From: Nocardioides sp. R-C-SC26
GTDB taxonomy: Bacteria > Actinomycetota > Actinomycetes > Propionibacteriales > Nocardioidaceae
Assembly (NCBI RefSeq): GCF_021246465.1
Contig: NZ_JAHRHK010000003.1
Span: 197,254 to 261,253, forward strand
Length of the DNA stretch: 64,000 nucleotides
Reading direction: 5' to 3'
Below are positions 35,742 through 44,885 of this stretch, in pieces (the stretch's first letter is position 1; each line of letters opens with the position of its first letter). The position numbers and the translations under genes were made by a program. Below the pieces are notes generated by a model. The model searched no databases. It saw nothing but the letters and a program-made list of their open reading frames with translations, and had not been told where the DNA came from.

Positions 35742-36491
35742 TCAGGCGCCGAGCCACTCCTCGAAGGTCTGCCGCCCACGCGGTCCGTCGCCCTTCGGCA
35801 GCAGGGCACCCGAGCGCATCGCCTTGCCGGCGGCACCCGGCAGCGGCACCCGCACGACCCGACGTCTCATCCCGCGGGCGCGCGCCACGCGACGCGCGGC
35901 GAGGTCCATCCGCACCTCCTCGGGGCCCGCGAGGTCGGGCGCGCGACCCACGGGCCCACCCTCGGCCAGATCCACCAGTGCCTCGGCGACCTCGCGCGCG
36001 GCGATCGGCTGGCTGAGCATCACCGGGACGACGGAGACCGGTCCGATCCGCACGAAGCCCAGCAACTGCTCGGCGAACTCGTGGAACTGGGTGGCACGCA
36101 GCACCGACCAGGGCGTCGCGCCCGCTGCGACCAGGTGCTCCTGGTGCTGCTTGCCGCGGTAGTAGCCCGATGCCGAGCCGTCGATGCCCACGATCGACAG
36201 CGCGACGTGGTGTCCGACGCCGGCAGCCTGCTCGCCGGCGAGCAGGGCCTGGGTCACCGCACCGAAGAAGGCCGAGGCACCGCGCTCGCTCTGCGCCGTC
36301 GTCCCGGTCAGGTCGAGCACCGTCTCGACACCGCCCAACCGTTGCGCGAGCACGTCCGCGACCGCCGCGCCCGCCGTCAGGTCGACGCCGCTCGAGCGTG
36401 TCAGCGGCACGACCTCGTGCCCGCGCTCGACGGCGACGTCGCCGACCTGCCGCCCGACGACGCCGGTCGCACCGGCCACAGCGATCTTCAC
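35742..36491 (-). CDS. NAD(P)-binding atypical SDR family protein
   Basis: 249 residues. The Rossmann entry VKIAVAGATGVVGRQVGDVAVERGHEV is diagnostic for NmrA/atypical SDRs. The rest (LDLTGTTAQSERGASAFFGAVTQ, HVALSIVGIDGSASGYYRGKQHQE, WSVLRATQFHEFAEQLL) matches the YwnB/NmrA-like group with YxxxK as YYRGK. It starts at GTG 36491, which begins the Rossmann strand. Divergent from the ArsA gene. Substrate unknown. Confidence 0.85.
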   Translation of the reverse strand: MKIAVAGATGVVGRQVGDVAVERGHEVVPLTRSSGVDLTAGAAVADVLAQRLGGVETVLDLTGTTAQSERGASAFFGAVTQALLAGEQAAGVGHHVALSIVGIDGSASGYYRGKQHQEHLVAAGATPWSVLRATQFHEFAEQLLGFVRIGPVSVVPVMLSQPIAAREVAEALVDLAEGGPVGRAPDLAGPEEVRMDLAARRVARARGMRRRVVRVPLPGAAGKAMRSGALLPKGDGPRGRQTFEEWLGA

Positions 36492-36558
36492 GAGCCCATC
36501 CCATCGGGCCGCCTCGTTCACCGCAAGGGCGAGGTCGCCAGGCACTAGTGTCCGGCGC

Positions 36559-37560
36559 ATGAGCGACTGGCCGAAGGTGCGTCTGCACGTGGTCACCGGC
36601 AAGGGCGGCACCGGCAAGTCCACGGTGGCTGCGGCCCTGGCCCTCGCCCTGGCGGGTCACGGCAAGAACGTCCTGCTCTGCGAGGTGGAGGGACGCCAGG
36701 GCATCGCCCGGATGTTCGACGTCGACCCGCTGCCCTACGCCGAGCGACGTCTCGCCACCGGACTCCCCGAGCGTGACCGCGCGCAGGGCTCGGCCGGCGG
36801 CCCGGGGCTCGTTCACGCCCTCCACATCGACGCCGAGTCGGCGCTGCTGGAGTACCTCGCGATGTACTACAAGCTGGGTCGCGCAGGCCGTGCGCTCGAC
36901 AAGTTCGGTGTCATCGAGTTCGCCACCACGATCGCTCCCGGCGTCCGGGACGTGCTTCTCACCGGCAAGGTGTTCGAGGCCGTGCAGCGCAACAGTCGCA
37001 ACAAGGGCGCCATCCAGTACGACGCCGTCGTGCTCGACGCACCGCCCACGGGCCGGATCACCCAGTTCCTCAACGTGTCCAACGAGCTCGCGGGTCTGGC
37101 GAAGGTCGGTCCGATCAAGTCGCAGTCGGACACGATGATGACGCTCTTCCGCTCGCCGCGCACCGCCGTGCACCTGGTGACCGTGCTGGAGGAGATGCCG
37201 GTGCAGGAGACGGCGGACGGCATCTCCGAACTGCGTGCCGTCGACCTGCCGGTGGGCGGAGTGATCGTCAACCTCGTGCGGCCCCAGGAGCTGAGCCCGA
37301 AGGATCTGACCGCGGTCGAGGCAGGGACGATCGCCTCCGATCTCGCGGCCGCCGGCATGACCCCCGACGACGACCTCGTCGACGGACTCCTCACCGCCGC
37401 GCGGGACCACGCCGAACGTCGCGACCTGGAGAACACCCAGCGCGCGCTCGTCAACGACCTCGGCGTGCCGGTCTACGAGCTGCCCCGACTGCCGCAGGGC
37501 GTCGATCTCGGCGCCCTCTACGACCTGGCCTCCCGACTGCGCGAGCAGGGGCTGGCATGA
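36559..37560 (+). CDS. ArsA-like ATPase, first of pair (BagA/Rv3679-like)
   Basis: 333 residues, P-loop NTPase of the ArsA/GET3 group: deviant Walker A VTGKGGTGKSTVAAALALALA, switch VVLDAPPTG and VNLVRP. Together with the next ORF it matches the mycobacterial Rv3679/Rv3680 pair, followed here as there by whiB and a PBP gene. Family members act in membrane-protein targeting or anion handling; the mycobacterial pair has been linked to stress tolerance. ATG 36559 follows TAGTGT (36546-36551) by 7 nt. Confidence 0.88.
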   Translation: MSDWPKVRLHVVTGKGGTGKSTVAAALALALAGHGKNVLLCEVEGRQGIARMFDVDPLPYAERRLATGLPERDRAQGSAGGPGLVHALHIDAESALLEYLAMYYKLGRAGRALDKFGVIEFATTIAPGVRDVLLTGKVFEAVQRNSRNKGAIQYDAVVLDAPPTGRITQFLNVSNELAGLAKVGPIKSQSDTMMTLFRSPRTAVHLVTVLEEMPVQETADGISELRAVDLPVGGVIVNLVRPQELSPKDLTAVEAGTIASDLAAAGMTPDDDLVDGLLTAARDHAERRDLENTQRALVNDLGVPVYELPRLPQGVDLGALYDLASRLREQGLA

Positions 37561-37591
37561 CCACGCGCGAAGCGACCCGAGAGGACGCCCG

Positions 37592-38764
37592 ATGAGCACC
37601 CGAACCCGCGTGGGCCCGACCGGGCTGACCACCGCGCCCGCGCTCGACGTCGACCGTCTGCTCGACGACCGCTCGGTCGGGATCATCGTGTGCTGCGGCT
37701 CGGGCGGCGTCGGTAAGACGACGACCGCCGCCGCGCCCGCGCTGCGCGCGGCCGAACGTGGGCGCACGGTGGTCGTGCTGACCATCGACCCGGCCAGGCG
37801 GCTGGCGCAGTCGATGGGCATCGAGAGTCTCGACAACACCCCGCGCCCGGTGACCGACGTCGACCCGGCCGCCGGCGGCTCGCTCGACGCGATGATGCTC
37901 GACATGAAGCGCACCTTCGACGAGGTCGTGGAGAGCCAGGCCAGCCCGGAGAAGGCCCAGCAGATCCTGGAGAACCCCTTCTACATCGCACTCTCCAGCT
38001 CGTTCGCGGGCACGCAGGAGTACATGGCGATGGAGAAGCTCGGCCAGATCCACGCCGACGCGCGCCGCGACGGGACCTACGACCTGATCGTCGTCGACAC
38101 CCCGCCGTCGCGCTCGGCGCTGGACTTCCTCGACGCCCCCGAGCGGCTCTCCAGCTTCCTCGACGGCCGGTTCATCAAGCTCATGCTGGCGCCCGCGAAG
38201 GGGCCGGCGAAGCTGCTCGGAGCCGGCTTCTCGCTGATCACCAACGCCCTCACCAAGGTGCTCGGCGCCCAGGTCCTGCGCGATCTGCAGACCTTCGTGA
38301 CCGCGATCGACACCGTCTTCGGCGGCTTCCGCCAGCGCGCCATGAGGACCTACGCCCTCCTGCAGGCCGACGGGACGGCGTTCCTCGTCGTCGCCGCGCC
38401 GGAGCCGGACGCGCTGCGCGAGGCCGCCTACTTCGTGGAGCGGCTCAGCGAGGACGCGATGCCGCTGGCGGGCCTGGTGGTCAACCGCGCGAGCGCGCCG
38501 CCGTCAGGCGATCTCAGCGCCGACGAGGCGATGGCGGCCGGGCAACGGCTCCGCGCGAAGGACCCCGCCTCGGTGACGGCGGGCCTGCTGCGGTTGCACG
38601 CCGACCAGTCTCGCTCGGTGGAGCGGGAGGCCAGACTGCGGGCGGGATTCGCCAAGGCGCATCCGCAGGTGCCCACCGCTGTAGTGCCCGCGCTCGCGGC
38701 GGACGTCCACGACCTCAGTGGCCTGCGACGGATCGGAGCCCTGCTCGCGGACTCCGGCGCGTAG
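37592..38764 (+). CDS. ArsA-like ATPase, second of pair (BagB/Rv3680-like)
   Basis: 390 residues: Walker A CCGSGGVGKTTTAAAPALRA, DPARRLAQSMGIESL (the ArsA/GET3 switch I-type DPA), LIVVDTPPSRSALDFLDAPERL and a Met-containing amphipathic region (FIKLMLAPAKGPAKLLGAGFSL). It follows its partner by 31 bp with a good AGGAC site before ATG 37592, and the two proteins probably form a heterocomplex. Confidence 0.88.
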   Translation: MSTRTRVGPTGLTTAPALDVDRLLDDRSVGIIVCCGSGGVGKTTTAAAPALRAAERGRTVVVLTIDPARRLAQSMGIESLDNTPRPVTDVDPAAGGSLDAMMLDMKRTFDEVVESQASPEKAQQILENPFYIALSSSFAGTQEYMAMEKLGQIHADARRDGTYDLIVVDTPPSRSALDFLDAPERLSSFLDGRFIKLMLAPAKGPAKLLGAGFSLITNALTKVLGAQVLRDLQTFVTAIDTVFGGFRQRAMRTYALLQADGTAFLVVAAPEPDALREAAYFVERLSEDAMPLAGLVVNRASAPPSGDLSADEAMAAGQRLRAKDPASVTAGLLRLHADQSRSVEREARLRAGFAKAHPQVPTAVVPALAADVHDLSGLRRIGALLADSGA

Positions 38765-38771
38765 GGCTGCG

Positions 38772-38943
38772 GGTTTGCCGGTGAGATTCGCTGGTTTCCC
38801 CGGCTGACCGGCGAAACCTGCATCCCGACGGGCGAAACTGTCACCGGACGGGCGAAGCTTCGCGCGCTGAGTGCTGGTTTTGCCTGTGGACCGGGGAAAG
38901 CTGCAGGTGCAGGTTTCCCCGGCCGACCGGGGAAACCCAGAAG
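38772..38943. repeat. cluster of TTTC[CG]CC-GGTC motifs in convergent gap
   Basis: On the minus strand five related units occur in about 170 bp: GGTTTCCCCGGTC, GCTTTCCCCGGTC, GCTTCGCCCGTC, GTTTCGCCCGTC and GGTTTCGCCGGTC. The outer ones form palindromes such as GGTTTCCCCGGC-(5)-GGGGAAACC (around 38912-38937). They lie between the converging arsA2 and whiB genes. Confidence 0.75.
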
Positions 38944-38956
38944 CGAGAGACCCGCC

Positions 38957-39247
38957 TCAGACGGCGACGACGGGCTCGGACGACGCGCCTTCGCGGGCGG
39001 TCTCGAGCACAGCGCGCCACGACGCGGTCGGACGACGACGCAGCAGCGCGCGGCGCTCCCGCTCGGTCATGCCGCCCCACACGCCCCATTCGATCTGGTT
39101 GTCCAGCGCCTCGGCGAGGCACTCGGTGCGCACTGGGCACGTCTGGCAGACCTGCTTGGCCTTGTTCTGCTCCGCACCCCGTACGAACAGCGTGTCCGGG
39201 TTGTCCGCCCGGCAAGCGGCGCGCGGCGCCCAGTCTTCAACCCACAT
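38957..39247 (-). CDS. WhiB-family Fe-S regulator (WhiB4-like)
   Basis: 96 residues with four cysteines in AACRADNP, CQTCPVRTEC and the G[VI]WGG turn (EWGVWGGMTERERRALLRRRP). The sequence and the neighbouring ArsA pair and PBP gene fit WhiB4 (Rv3681c). It is expected to bind a [4Fe-4S] cluster sensitive to O2/NO and act in redox regulation. ATG 39247 is preceded by GGGGACTGAC. Confidence 0.9.
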   Translation of the reverse strand: MWVEDWAPRAACRADNPDTLFVRGAEQNKAKQVCQTCPVRTECLAEALDNQIEWGVWGGMTERERRALLRRRPTASWRAVLETAREGASSEPVVAV

Positions 39248-39542
39248 GTCAGTCCCCAGATCGTTCGCGAGACGGGTGTGTCCTCGGCTGACGCCACAAC
39301 CCTGTGACGCCGGGACACCCCCACCAGTCCCATCTCTTGACGACGGAAACGCTACGTGCGGCAACTGGTCCGTACCACCGCCCATGCGACTCAACTGGCA
39401 TAGCCCGAGATGACTAGTCCACCCCTGGTCTCCCCCCGCCTCGCGACGGGAGACGAGCCCGGAGGCGGCCTGCCGGCACGAGCGGGCGGCCCGTGTCGGA
39501 CGAGAGGCCGGGGCGCACCCGGCGACCACGTACATTTGGCGG
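39248..39542. promoter_or_regulatory. divergent whiB / PBP intergenic region
   Basis: 295 bp. TACATT (39531-39536) lies 6 nt before the PBP GTG. On the whiB side a GGGGA Shine-Dalgarno is visible and the leader includes the inverted motif GGTGTGTCC/..ACACCC. I see no convincing operator. Confidence 0.45.
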
Positions 39543-41858
39543 GTGCCAGCCCCCCGTCCTCGCCCCGGCCAGATCGCCACGCACCTCGCTGCGATGGCGG
39601 TCGTGTCGGTGATCCTCGGCGTGATCGTCTCCGGCATCGCCCTTCCGTTCGCCGGTCTGGCGGGCGTCGCGGCGAACAAGACCGCCGACACGATGACCGA
39701 CCTGCCGCAGGACTTCGAGATCGGCGCACTGCCCCAGCGCACCACGATCCTCGCCGAGGACGGCACGGTGCTCGCCTCCGTCTTCGACCAGAACCGCACC
39801 AACGTCTCGCTGAACCAGATCTCACGCCTGATGGTCAAGGCGCTGCTCGCCATCGAGGACTACCGGTTCTACCAGCACGGCGCGCTGGACCTCCGCGGCA
39901 CGTTGCGCGCCCTCTTCGCCAACGCGGCCGAGGGCGGCGTCGTCCAGGGTGGCTCGACGATCACCCAGCAGCTGGTCAAGCAGACGCTGCTCTACAACGC
40001 GACGTCGGAGGAGGAGGCCGAGGCGGCCACCGACGACACCTACGCGCGCAAGATCCGCGAGCTTCGCTACGCCATCGCGCTGGAGAACGAGTACTCCAAG
40101 GACCAGATCCTCGAGACCTACCTCAACACCGTCTACTTCGGCGACAGCGCCTACGGCGTCCAGGCCGCGGCGAAGCACTACTTCAACGTCAACGCCCGCG
40201 AACTGGACCTCAACCAGGCTGCGATCCTCGCGGGCCTCGTGCAGAGTCCCTCGGCGTTCGACCCCACCGACAATCCCGACCGCACCATCGAGCGTCGCGA
40301 CGTCGTGCTGGACCGGATGGCCGAGCTCGGTGTCGTCCCGCAACAGCGCGCCGACAATGTCAAGAAGCGCGGCCTCGGGCTCGACCCGCAGCCCAGCAGC
40401 AACGGCTGCGTGAACAGCCGGGCGCCGTTCTTCTGCCAGTACGCGCTCGCCTGGTTGCTGCAGGACCCGGCGCTGGGTCGCGACAAGGAGGAGCGAGAGC
40501 GCCTCATCTACAGCGGCGGGCTGACCATCCACACCACGATCGACCTGCGGTTCCAGAAGGCCGCCGACGACTCGGTGCGTCAACGCGTCTTCGCCAAGGA
40601 TCGCGCGATCGGCGCGCTCGCGATGGTGGAGCCGGGCACGGGGGACGTGCGCGCGCTCGCGCAGTCGCGTCCGATGGGACGCAAGAAGAACCTCGGCCAG
40701 ACCTACCTGAACTACACCGTGCCCCGGAAGTACGGCAACGCCAACGGCTTCCAGGCGGGGTCGACGTTCAAGGCCTTCGTGCTGACGGCGGCGATCCTGC
40801 AGGACATCCCGCTGAACCGCTCGATCTCCTCGCCTCCGCAGGTCTTCCTGCCCATGAACCAGTTCGAGACGTGCGACGGTCCCTACGCCTCGACCCAGAT
40901 CTGGGACCCCAAGAACTCCACCGGCTCGGGCACGTTCAACCTCTACACCGGCACCCGGCAGTCGGTGAACACCTTCTTCGCCCAGCTCGAGATGGAGACG
41001 GGCATCTGCGAGCCGTACAACCTCGCGAAGTCGATGGGTGTGCAGCTGACGCCGAACGACAAGGACCGCGAGATGGTGCCGTCGTTCACCCTCGGCGTGG
41101 CCGACGTGAGCCCGCTGGAGATGGCCGAGGCGTACGCGACCTTCGCCGCGCGCGGTCTGCACTGCACCTCGCGCCCGGTCTCGATGATCGAGGACGCCGG
41201 CGGCAACGTGGTCAAGGAGTACCCCTCCCAGTGCACGCAGGTGATTCCCGGGCCCGCCGCCGACGCCGTGAACGACGTGCTGCGCGGGGTGCTCGAGCCC
41301 GGCGGCTTCGGCTACAACGCCGGCATCTCGCTCAACGACCGCGACGACGCCGGCAAGACCGGTACCACCAACGGCTCGTTCAGCGTGTGGTTCGTCGGCT
41401 ACACCCCGAACCTGGCGACGGCGTCGATGGTGGCCGGCGCCGACGACAACGGCAACTGGATCACCCTGGATGGCCAGGTTCTCGGCGGCAGCACCACCTA
41501 CAGCGCTGCCGGCTCCACGACGGCGGGCCCGATCTGGGGCGACGCGATGCAGGCCATCGCGCCCCTGCTCGCGCCGGAGTCGTTCGTGGCACCGTCCGCC
41601 CAGGACGTCGTCGGCGTGCTCACTCCGGTGCCGTTCGTCGCGGGCATGAGCGTCGACTCCGCCATCGCAGCGCTCGAGGACGCCGGGTTCAACGCCGAGC
41701 GTGGTCCGCGGGTGCGCTCGCGTCAGCCGAGCGGCACGGCCGCCTACACCGTGCCCGGCGGCGGATCGACCTTCGGTGCGGGCGACACCGTGCTCGTCTT
41801 CGAGTCCAACGGCCGTCAGCCCCGCGACCGTGGCGGACGGGGACGCGGAGGCCGCTGA
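39543..41858 (+). CDS. bifunctional penicillin-binding protein (PonA2-like) with a C-terminal PASTA domain
   Basis: 771 residues: a signal-anchor (LAAMAVVSVILGVIVSGIAL), a GT51 transglycosylase domain (LLAIEDYRFYQHGALDLRGT; GGSTITQQLVKQ; EDQ-type ENEYSKDQILETYLNTVYFG; GLVQSPSAFDP) and a transpeptidase with SxxK as GSTFK, SxN as SVN, and KTG as GKTGTTN. A single PASTA-like domain (VPFVAGMSVDSAIAALEDAGFN) and an RG-rich tail follow. It polymerises and cross-links peptidoglycan. Two Cys pairs occur around the NGCVNSRAPFFC and MNQFETCDG regions. GTG 39543 has TACATT 6 nt upstream. Confidence 0.93.
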   Translation: MPAPRPRPGQIATHLAAMAVVSVILGVIVSGIALPFAGLAGVAANKTADTMTDLPQDFEIGALPQRTTILAEDGTVLASVFDQNRTNVSLNQISRLMVKALLAIEDYRFYQHGALDLRGTLRALFANAAEGGVVQGGSTITQQLVKQTLLYNATSEEEAEAATDDTYARKIRELRYAIALENEYSKDQILETYLNTVYFGDSAYGVQAAAKHYFNVNARELDLNQAAILAGLVQSPSAFDPTDNPDRTIERRDVVLDRMAELGVVPQQRADNVKKRGLGLDPQPSSNGCVNSRAPFFCQYALAWLLQDPALGRDKEERERLIYSGGLTIHTTIDLRFQKAADDSVRQRVFAKDRAIGALAMVEPGTGDVRALAQSRPMGRKKNLGQTYLNYTVPRKYGNANGFQAGSTFKAFVLTAAILQDIPLNRSISSPPQVFLPMNQFETCDGPYASTQIWDPKNSTGSGTFNLYTGTRQSVNTFFAQLEMETGICEPYNLAKSMGVQLTPNDKDREMVPSFTLGVADVSPLEMAEAYATFAARGLHCTSRPVSMIEDAGGNVVKEYPSQCTQVIPGPAADAVNDVLRGVLEPGGFGYNAGISLNDRDDAGKTGTTNGSFSVWFVGYTPNLATASMVAGADDNGNWITLDGQVLGGSTTYSAAGSTTAGPIWGDAMQAIAPLLAPESFVAPSAQDVVGVLTPVPFVAGMSVDSAIAALEDAGFNAERGPRVRSRQPSGTAAYTVPGGGSTFGAGDTVLVFESNGRQPRDRGGRGRGGR

Positions 41859-41875
41859 CCTCTCGGCGCTCGCCG

Positions 41876-41985
41876 GGTCTCGCGACGGTCGCAGAGCGAC
41901 CTCCTCGACCACCGGCCACGGTGGTCGAGCTTGTCGAGACCCCGCATCTCGACAGGCTCGATGACCGGGTGACGGCTCGATGACC
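41876..41985. repeat. REP-like repeats (inverted full copy plus short copies)
   Basis: 41876-41915 is a full inverted copy with stem GGTCGC/GCGACC; 41920-41943 (GGTGGTCGAGCTTGTCGAGA) and the following CATCTCGACAGGCTCGATGA are short forms. The block lies between the converging PBP and thiolase-like genes. Confidence 0.75.
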
Positions 41986-42014
41986 GGGTCCTGGGGGGTC
42001 GGCCGGGGCGCTCG

Positions 42015-44393
42015 CTACCTGTTGCGCCAGACCGGGTCGCGGCCCTCGCCCGGAGCGAGGCCGGCCTCCCAGCCGTCGTCGGTGAACGTGATGTCGTCGT
42101 AGGAGGCCGAGACGTACGCGACGGCGTCGACCTCGCTCATCGACCGGGCGTCGGCGAGCACCTCGAGATTCACCCGGACGGCGGTCGGCGAGTGCGTGGC
42201 GATCTCGGCCGCGAGCTCTCGGGCCACCTTCCTCGCACTCCCGGACGGCGCGAGCCGGCTGGCGAGCCCGTAGCGAACGGCGTCCTCGCCGGTGATCGCT
42301 CGACCGGTGATCGCGAGATCGGCGACGAGCGCCGCCGGCAGCCGGTGCGCGAGCCGTGCAACGCCGCCGTGTTCGGCGTAGCGGGCGCGCGTGATGTGGT
42401 CGAGTGCGAGCCTGGCGTCGTCGGCGACCACGATCAGCGTGGCCGCGAGGGCGATCTCGAGCCCGGTCCCGACGGCGTCGCCCTCGATTGCGGCGATCAC
42501 CGGCTTGGTCAGGCGGCGACGGCTCAGACCGCCGACGCCGGTGGCAGGCGGAGCTCCCGAGAACGCCTGGGCCGGGTCCTCGCCGCGGCAGAACGAGCCT
42601 CCGGCGGGTCCGCTGAGCACCGCGACCCAGGCGTCGCGGTCGGCCTCGAAGGCGTCGAAGACCTCCGACAGCTCCCGGTGGGCCGGGCCGCCGAGTGCGT
42701 CCGCGCGCAGTGCGATCTCGACGACGTGTCCCTCGCGGCGCACGTCCGCGTGCTCGTAGTCCGAGCGCCACGCTCCGGGCGGTCGGGGCGCGAAGGCCTC
42801 GACCGTCGCGGCGTCGAGGGCGACGACGTTCGTCGGTCCGACGTGACGCGCGAACACACGCACGCCCACGGACTCCTCGGGGCCGTCGAGCTGGTCGAGC
42901 AGCGCGTCGTCGCCGGGAACGGCGTTGGCCACGAAGCGGCGCCCGTCGTCGAGACGGGCGACCACGATCGCCGTCCGACCCGTCGCCGCGTGCTGCACCG
43001 TGTAGGTATCGATGCTCGCCCAACCCTCGGGGTGGTCGGTGAGTCGGGCGAGGGGGCGCTGGTCGTACTCGGCCTGGAGTCTCGCGGAGTCACCGGCGCT
43101 CCAGACGGCCGGTCGCGCGCTGTAGACGCCGACGGCGTACTTCGACAGCGAGCCGCCGTTCGCGCCGACGAGGCCGACGCCGTCACGCTCACGGCGGGCG
43201 CGGTGCACGATCTCGACGACGGGATGCAGCGAGTAGTTGTTGCCGGGGCCGCCGAAGAAGGGCAGACCGCCGGTGACGGTGAGTCCCCGCGGGTCGTCGA
43301 GCGCGATGCCGAGCTGGTCGATGACGTTGAGCACCGCGATCGGGTAGCAGCTGTAGAAGTCGAACCAGTCGACGTCGTCGACGCCCACGCCGGCCATCTC
43401 CAGCGCAGCCCGGACCGCGATCTGCGCACCCGGCGCGTCGAGGTCGGGCCGGGCGAACATGTCGGCCTCGGCAATGGCGGCGTGGCCGTGGAGGAACACC
43501 CAGCGGTCTTCCGGCACGCCGAGCCGGCGGGCCTCCTCGATCGAGGTGAGCACCGCGGCGGCGCCCTGGTTGACCATGTCGCGGGCGATCATGAACCGCG
43601 GGTAGGGCGTGGCGACGAGCCGGTTGCGGTCGTCGACGGTGGTCAGAGTCGCGGCGTCGAGGTGCTCGCGCACCACGGCATGCGGGTTCTCGGCGGCGAC
43701 GGCGCTGAACCGATCGAAGAGCGCGCCCATCTCGGCCAGGCCCTCCGCCTTGCTCAGACCACGGCGCGCGCGTCGCGCGTTCTCCAGGACGGCGTACTGA
43801 ACGATTGTGCCGGTCATGCCGTGCTGCACGGCGCGTTGCGAGATCAGGCCACGCAGGCCGTACCCGCGGTCCTCCAGCTGCCCGCCGGGGTCCTCGCTCC
43901 AGTCCCGGCTCTGGCCGGCGCGCTGCAGGTGCCGGACGGTCGAGCCCGCCTCGGCGCCCGTGATCAGGACGGCGCGGGCCCGCCCGGCGGCGATCTCGCC
44001 GGCGAACTCGGTGATCAGCTGCTGCGGCGAGGTGCCACCGGTCGGCGCGAGCACCGCACGCGCGGGATCGGCACCGATCCTCGTCGCGACCGAGCGGGGC
44101 AGGTTGGTGGAGCGTCCGAACGGAGCCTGCGTGACCGGCACCGAGTTCTCGAACTGACGCGTCGCGGCGATGCCGCGGGGCGCCGCGGCGCCCGCTCCGG
44201 CCCCGCCCGTCGCACCGGCGTCCGCCAGCGCCTCACGTGAGGCCGCGGCGGCCAGCTCGACGGGCGAGAGCGCCGCGTAGCCGTCGTCCTCCGGTCGTTC
44301 GGAACTCTGGCCGACGCCGATCAGTACCGGGGTACGAGGGTCGAGGTCGTCTGCGCGGAGAACCGGGCCCGCGGCCACGTCTGTGGGGAACAC
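42015..44393 (-). CDS. thiolase-like protein (TLP1 type) fused to an enoyl-CoA hydratase/isomerase domain
   Basis: 792 residues. Residues about 20-430 are thiolase-like (PVLIGVGQSSERPED; FSCYPIAVLNVIDQLG-type core DFYSCYPIAVL; GLPFFGGPGNNYSLH). At the usual active-site Cys the sequence is LAPTGGTSPQQLI, so thiolase catalysis looks lost. Residues about 430-530 (DHPEGWASIDTYTVQH...ATGRTAIVVARL) fit the TLP1 additional domain. The last 240 residues are crotonase-like (VAVLSGPAGGSFCRGEDPAQ; AIEGDAVGTGLEIALAATLIV; ITGEDAVRYGLASRL). Role inferred: CoA-ester or lipid metabolism. Start GTG 44393 is 7 bp after the yqeY stop. Confidence 0.82.
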   Translation of the reverse strand: MFPTDVAAGPVLRADDLDPRTPVLIGVGQSSERPEDDGYAALSPVELAAAASREALADAGATGGAGAGAAAPRGIAATRQFENSVPVTQAPFGRSTNLPRSVATRIGADPARAVLAPTGGTSPQQLITEFAGEIAAGRARAVLITGAEAGSTVRHLQRAGQSRDWSEDPGGQLEDRGYGLRGLISQRAVQHGMTGTIVQYAVLENARRARRGLSKAEGLAEMGALFDRFSAVAAENPHAVVREHLDAATLTTVDDRNRLVATPYPRFMIARDMVNQGAAAVLTSIEEARRLGVPEDRWVFLHGHAAIAEADMFARPDLDAPGAQIAVRAALEMAGVGVDDVDWFDFYSCYPIAVLNVIDQLGIALDDPRGLTVTGGLPFFGGPGNNYSLHPVVEIVHRARRERDGVGLVGANGGSLSKYAVGVYSARPAVWSAGDSARLQAEYDQRPLARLTDHPEGWASIDTYTVQHAATGRTAIVVARLDDGRRFVANAVPGDDALLDQLDGPEESVGVRVFARHVGPTNVVALDAATVEAFAPRPPGAWRSDYEHADVRREGHVVEIALRADALGGPAHRELSEVFDAFEADRDAWVAVLSGPAGGSFCRGEDPAQAFSGAPPATGVGGLSRRRLTKPVIAAIEGDAVGTGLEIALAATLIVVADDARLALDHITRARYAEHGGVARLAHRLPAALVADLAITGRAITGEDAVRYGLASRLAPSGSARKVARELAAEIATHSPTAVRVNLEVLADARSMSEVDAVAYVSASYDDITFTDDGWEAGLAPGEGRDPVWRNR

Positions 44394-44400
44394 CGCCGGA

Positions 44401-44859
44401 TCAGCCGAGCTGCTTGCGGACCTCGGCGGCGAGAGCGCCGCCGTCCGCCCGGCCCTTGACCTGCGGCGTGACGACGCCCATCACCTTGCCCATCGCCTTC
44501 ATGCCCTCGCCGGCCGCGCCCGTCTGCTCGATCGCAGCGGCGACCAGTCCGGCGATCTCGTCGGCGGTCAGCTGCTCGGGGAGGTACTCGGCGATGACCT
44601 CGGCCTCGGCGCGCTCCTTCGCGGCGCTCTCGGCTCGTCCGCCGTCCTCGAACGCCGTCGCCGCCTCGCGGCGCTTCTTGGCCTCGCTGGTGAGCACGCC
44701 GATGACCTCGTCGTCGGTGAGCTCCTTGGCCACCTTGCCCGCGACCTCGGCCGTGGTGATCGCGGAGAGCACCATCCGCAGGGTGGAGGTTCGGACAGCC
44801 TCACGTGCCTTGATGGCGACCGTGAGGTCGGCGTGGAGCTGGTCCTTGAGCGTGGCCAT
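44401..44859 (-). CDS. GatB/YqeY domain-containing protein
   Basis: 152 residues, the stand-alone GatB/YqeY C-terminal-type domain: LKDQLHADLTVAIKAREAVRTSTLRMVLSAI, EYLPEQLTADEIAGLV and MGKVMGVVTPQVKGRADGG. Thought to bind tRNA or act with amidotransferases, but unproven. ATG 44859 (MATL) has CACAAT 7 nt upstream; ATG 44868 would add three residues. It is divergent from the phosphoesterase, with the two predicted -10 sites only 1 bp apart. Confidence 0.9.
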   Translation of the reverse strand: MATLKDQLHADLTVAIKAREAVRTSTLRMVLSAITTAEVAGKVAKELTDDEVIGVLTSEAKKRREAATAFEDGGRAESAAKERAEAEVIAEYLPEQLTADEIAGLVAAAIEQTGAAGEGMKAMGKVMGVVTPQVKGRADGGALAAEVRKQLG

Positions 44860-44885
44860 GGTGCTCATTGTGGCAGCCTGGACCG

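Noticed and set aside
39822..41912. 696-codon minus-strand frame opposite the penicillin-binding protein
   Set aside because: Antisense shadow; the plus-strand protein has intact SxxK, SxN and KTG motifs. The frame even runs through the intergenic REP repeats.
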